A stretch of DNA of 5,134 bases, from the NCBI GenBank assembly GCA_021781255.1, contig JAJXXG010000957.1, positions 1 to 5,134 on the forward strand. The letters are read 5' to 3'. Made by a program: the position numbers and the translations under genes. This document shows positions 4,546 through 5,134 of the stretch, in pieces. Positions within the stretch are counted from its first letter, which is position 1, and the number at the start of each line of letters is the position of its first letter. Origin of the DNA: Acidobacteriota bacterium. Its GTDB lineage: Bacteria; Acidobacteriota; Terriglobia; Terriglobales; Acidobacteriaceae. The notes beneath the pieces are model-generated. The model was not told where the DNA came from. It did no database searches and saw only the letters and a list, made by a program, of their open reading frames with translations.

Positions 4546-5134
4546 ATGAGTCAACAATTTTCGGCAATTCTCCCTTACATGATGCTGCTCCTCCTTTCAA
4601 CCGCATCTCTTTCCGCACAAACACCAGCAGGCTCATCGGATCAACCGATTTTCAAGGCTACCACGCGTGAGGTGGTTGTCGATGTAGTGGTGACCGGTGG
4701 TAAGGGCGAAGCCGTTAACGGCCTCCGCAAGGAACAGTTTCAGGTCTTCGAGGACGGCAAGCCGCAGACCATCGATTTCTTTGAAGAGCATGCCTCCAGG
4801 ACTCGGCCGGCTGGATCGCTGCCCACGCCGCCCAAGATGCCCCCTGATGTCTACACGAATGTGCCGCCAGCGCCCGTGGACGATTCCGTAAATGTGTTGC
4901 TGCTCGACAGCCTGAATACGACACCGCAATTTATGTCTTATGCGCGGAACGAGATTCTCGGCTATCTGAACAACGTCAAACCAGGCACGCGCATGGCTAT
5001 CGTACTGTTGAACGACAAACTGAACTTTGTGCAGGGCTTCACCACCGACGCGGCGCTACTTCGGGGGGTTGCGTTCAAACAGACCGCTCCTGGAATCAGC
5101 CCGTCGCTGGTAACCAAGAGCGAGGTCGCCACCG
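4546..5134 (+). CDS. Exported VWFA-related (acidobacterial-type) protein, 3' truncated by window edge
   Basis: The gene starts at ATG 4546 with AAGGAA (4534-4539) 6 nt upstream, and 196 complete codons are in the window. Residues 1-24 are a signal peptide (hydrophobic core about 8-22, likely cleavage after S-L-S-A), so the protein is exported. IFKATTREVVVDVVVTGGKG (35-54) and GLRKEQFQVFEDGKPQTIDFF (59-79) form the characteristic N-terminal part. After a Pro-rich linker (about 87-111), NVLLLDSLNT (116-125) begins the von Willebrand A-like fold, followed by GTRMAIVLLNDKLNFVQGFT (147-166) and TDAALL (167-172). This layout matches TIGR03436. The metal-site motif reads D-S-L-N-T rather than the classic D-x-S-x-S, which I recall as common in this family. 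The role of these proteins is unknown; adhesion or envelope assembly is only a guess. The full length cannot be judged. Confidence 0.88.
   Translation, partial: MSQQFSAILPYMMLLLLSTASLSAQTPAGSSDQPIFKATTREVVVDVVVTGGKGEAVNGLRKEQFQVFEDGKPQTIDFFEEHASRTRPAGSLPTPPKMPPDVYTNVPPAPVDDSVNVLLLDSLNTTPQFMSYARNEILGYLNNVKPGTRMAIVLLNDKLNFVQGFTTDAALLRGVAFKQTAPGISPSLVTKSEVAT

Noticed and set aside
4170..4670. A 166-codon + strand frame across the divergent intergenic region
   Set aside because: It crosses the 44-nt palindrome and the promoter and overlaps the start of the VWFA-like gene out of frame; the product has no recognisable features.

Overview
The window looks like chromosomal DNA of an acidobacterium. 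The best evidence is the gene running off the right edge (from 4546). It has the layout and motifs of the 'VWFA-related Acidobacterial domain' proteins (TIGR03436 as I know the family), which are abundant in Acidobacteriota. The GC-rich coding DNA on the left, with strong G/C preference at third codon positions, and the envelope-directed gene products fit this. The assignment rests on recognition by eye; no search was run.

Left part (1-3081, all + strand): the last 53 codons of an unidentified gene, perhaps a TetR-type regulator; a 255-bp gap holding a long inverted-repeat element; then a tightly coupled two-gene operon. The operon encodes a TolC-family outer-membrane channel (419-1849) and an EmrA/HlyD-family membrane-fusion protein (1852-3081, GTG start, 2-bp gap, strong Shine-Dalgarno inside the end of the first gene). 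Together these form the periplasmic and outer-membrane parts of a tripartite drug-efflux or export system. The inner-membrane pump is not in the window: the next gene downstream is convergent.

Middle part (3102-4110, - strand): two small genes of unknown function. One encodes an 84-residue, probably cytoplasmic, coiled-coil-like protein (3102-3356). The other encodes a 133-residue exported protein (3709-4110) whose core faintly resembles the C-terminal domain of RskA-type anti-sigma factors. The 352 bp between them carry no convincing gene but are rich in inverted repeats, including a 52-nt hairpin and a pair of mutually exclusive stems.

Right part (4111-5134): a 435-bp divergent intergenic region with an almost perfect 44-nt palindromic hairpin and a good sigma70-like -10 (TATAAT), then the 5' part of the exported VWFA-like gene.

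No CRISPR array, insertion sequence, tRNA or rRNA was seen, and nothing here is clearly a new system. The parts most worth a second look are three long intergenic palindromic elements (160-280, 3503-3554, 4344-4387), none of which is a canonical T-tailed terminator, and two of the small or unassigned genes.
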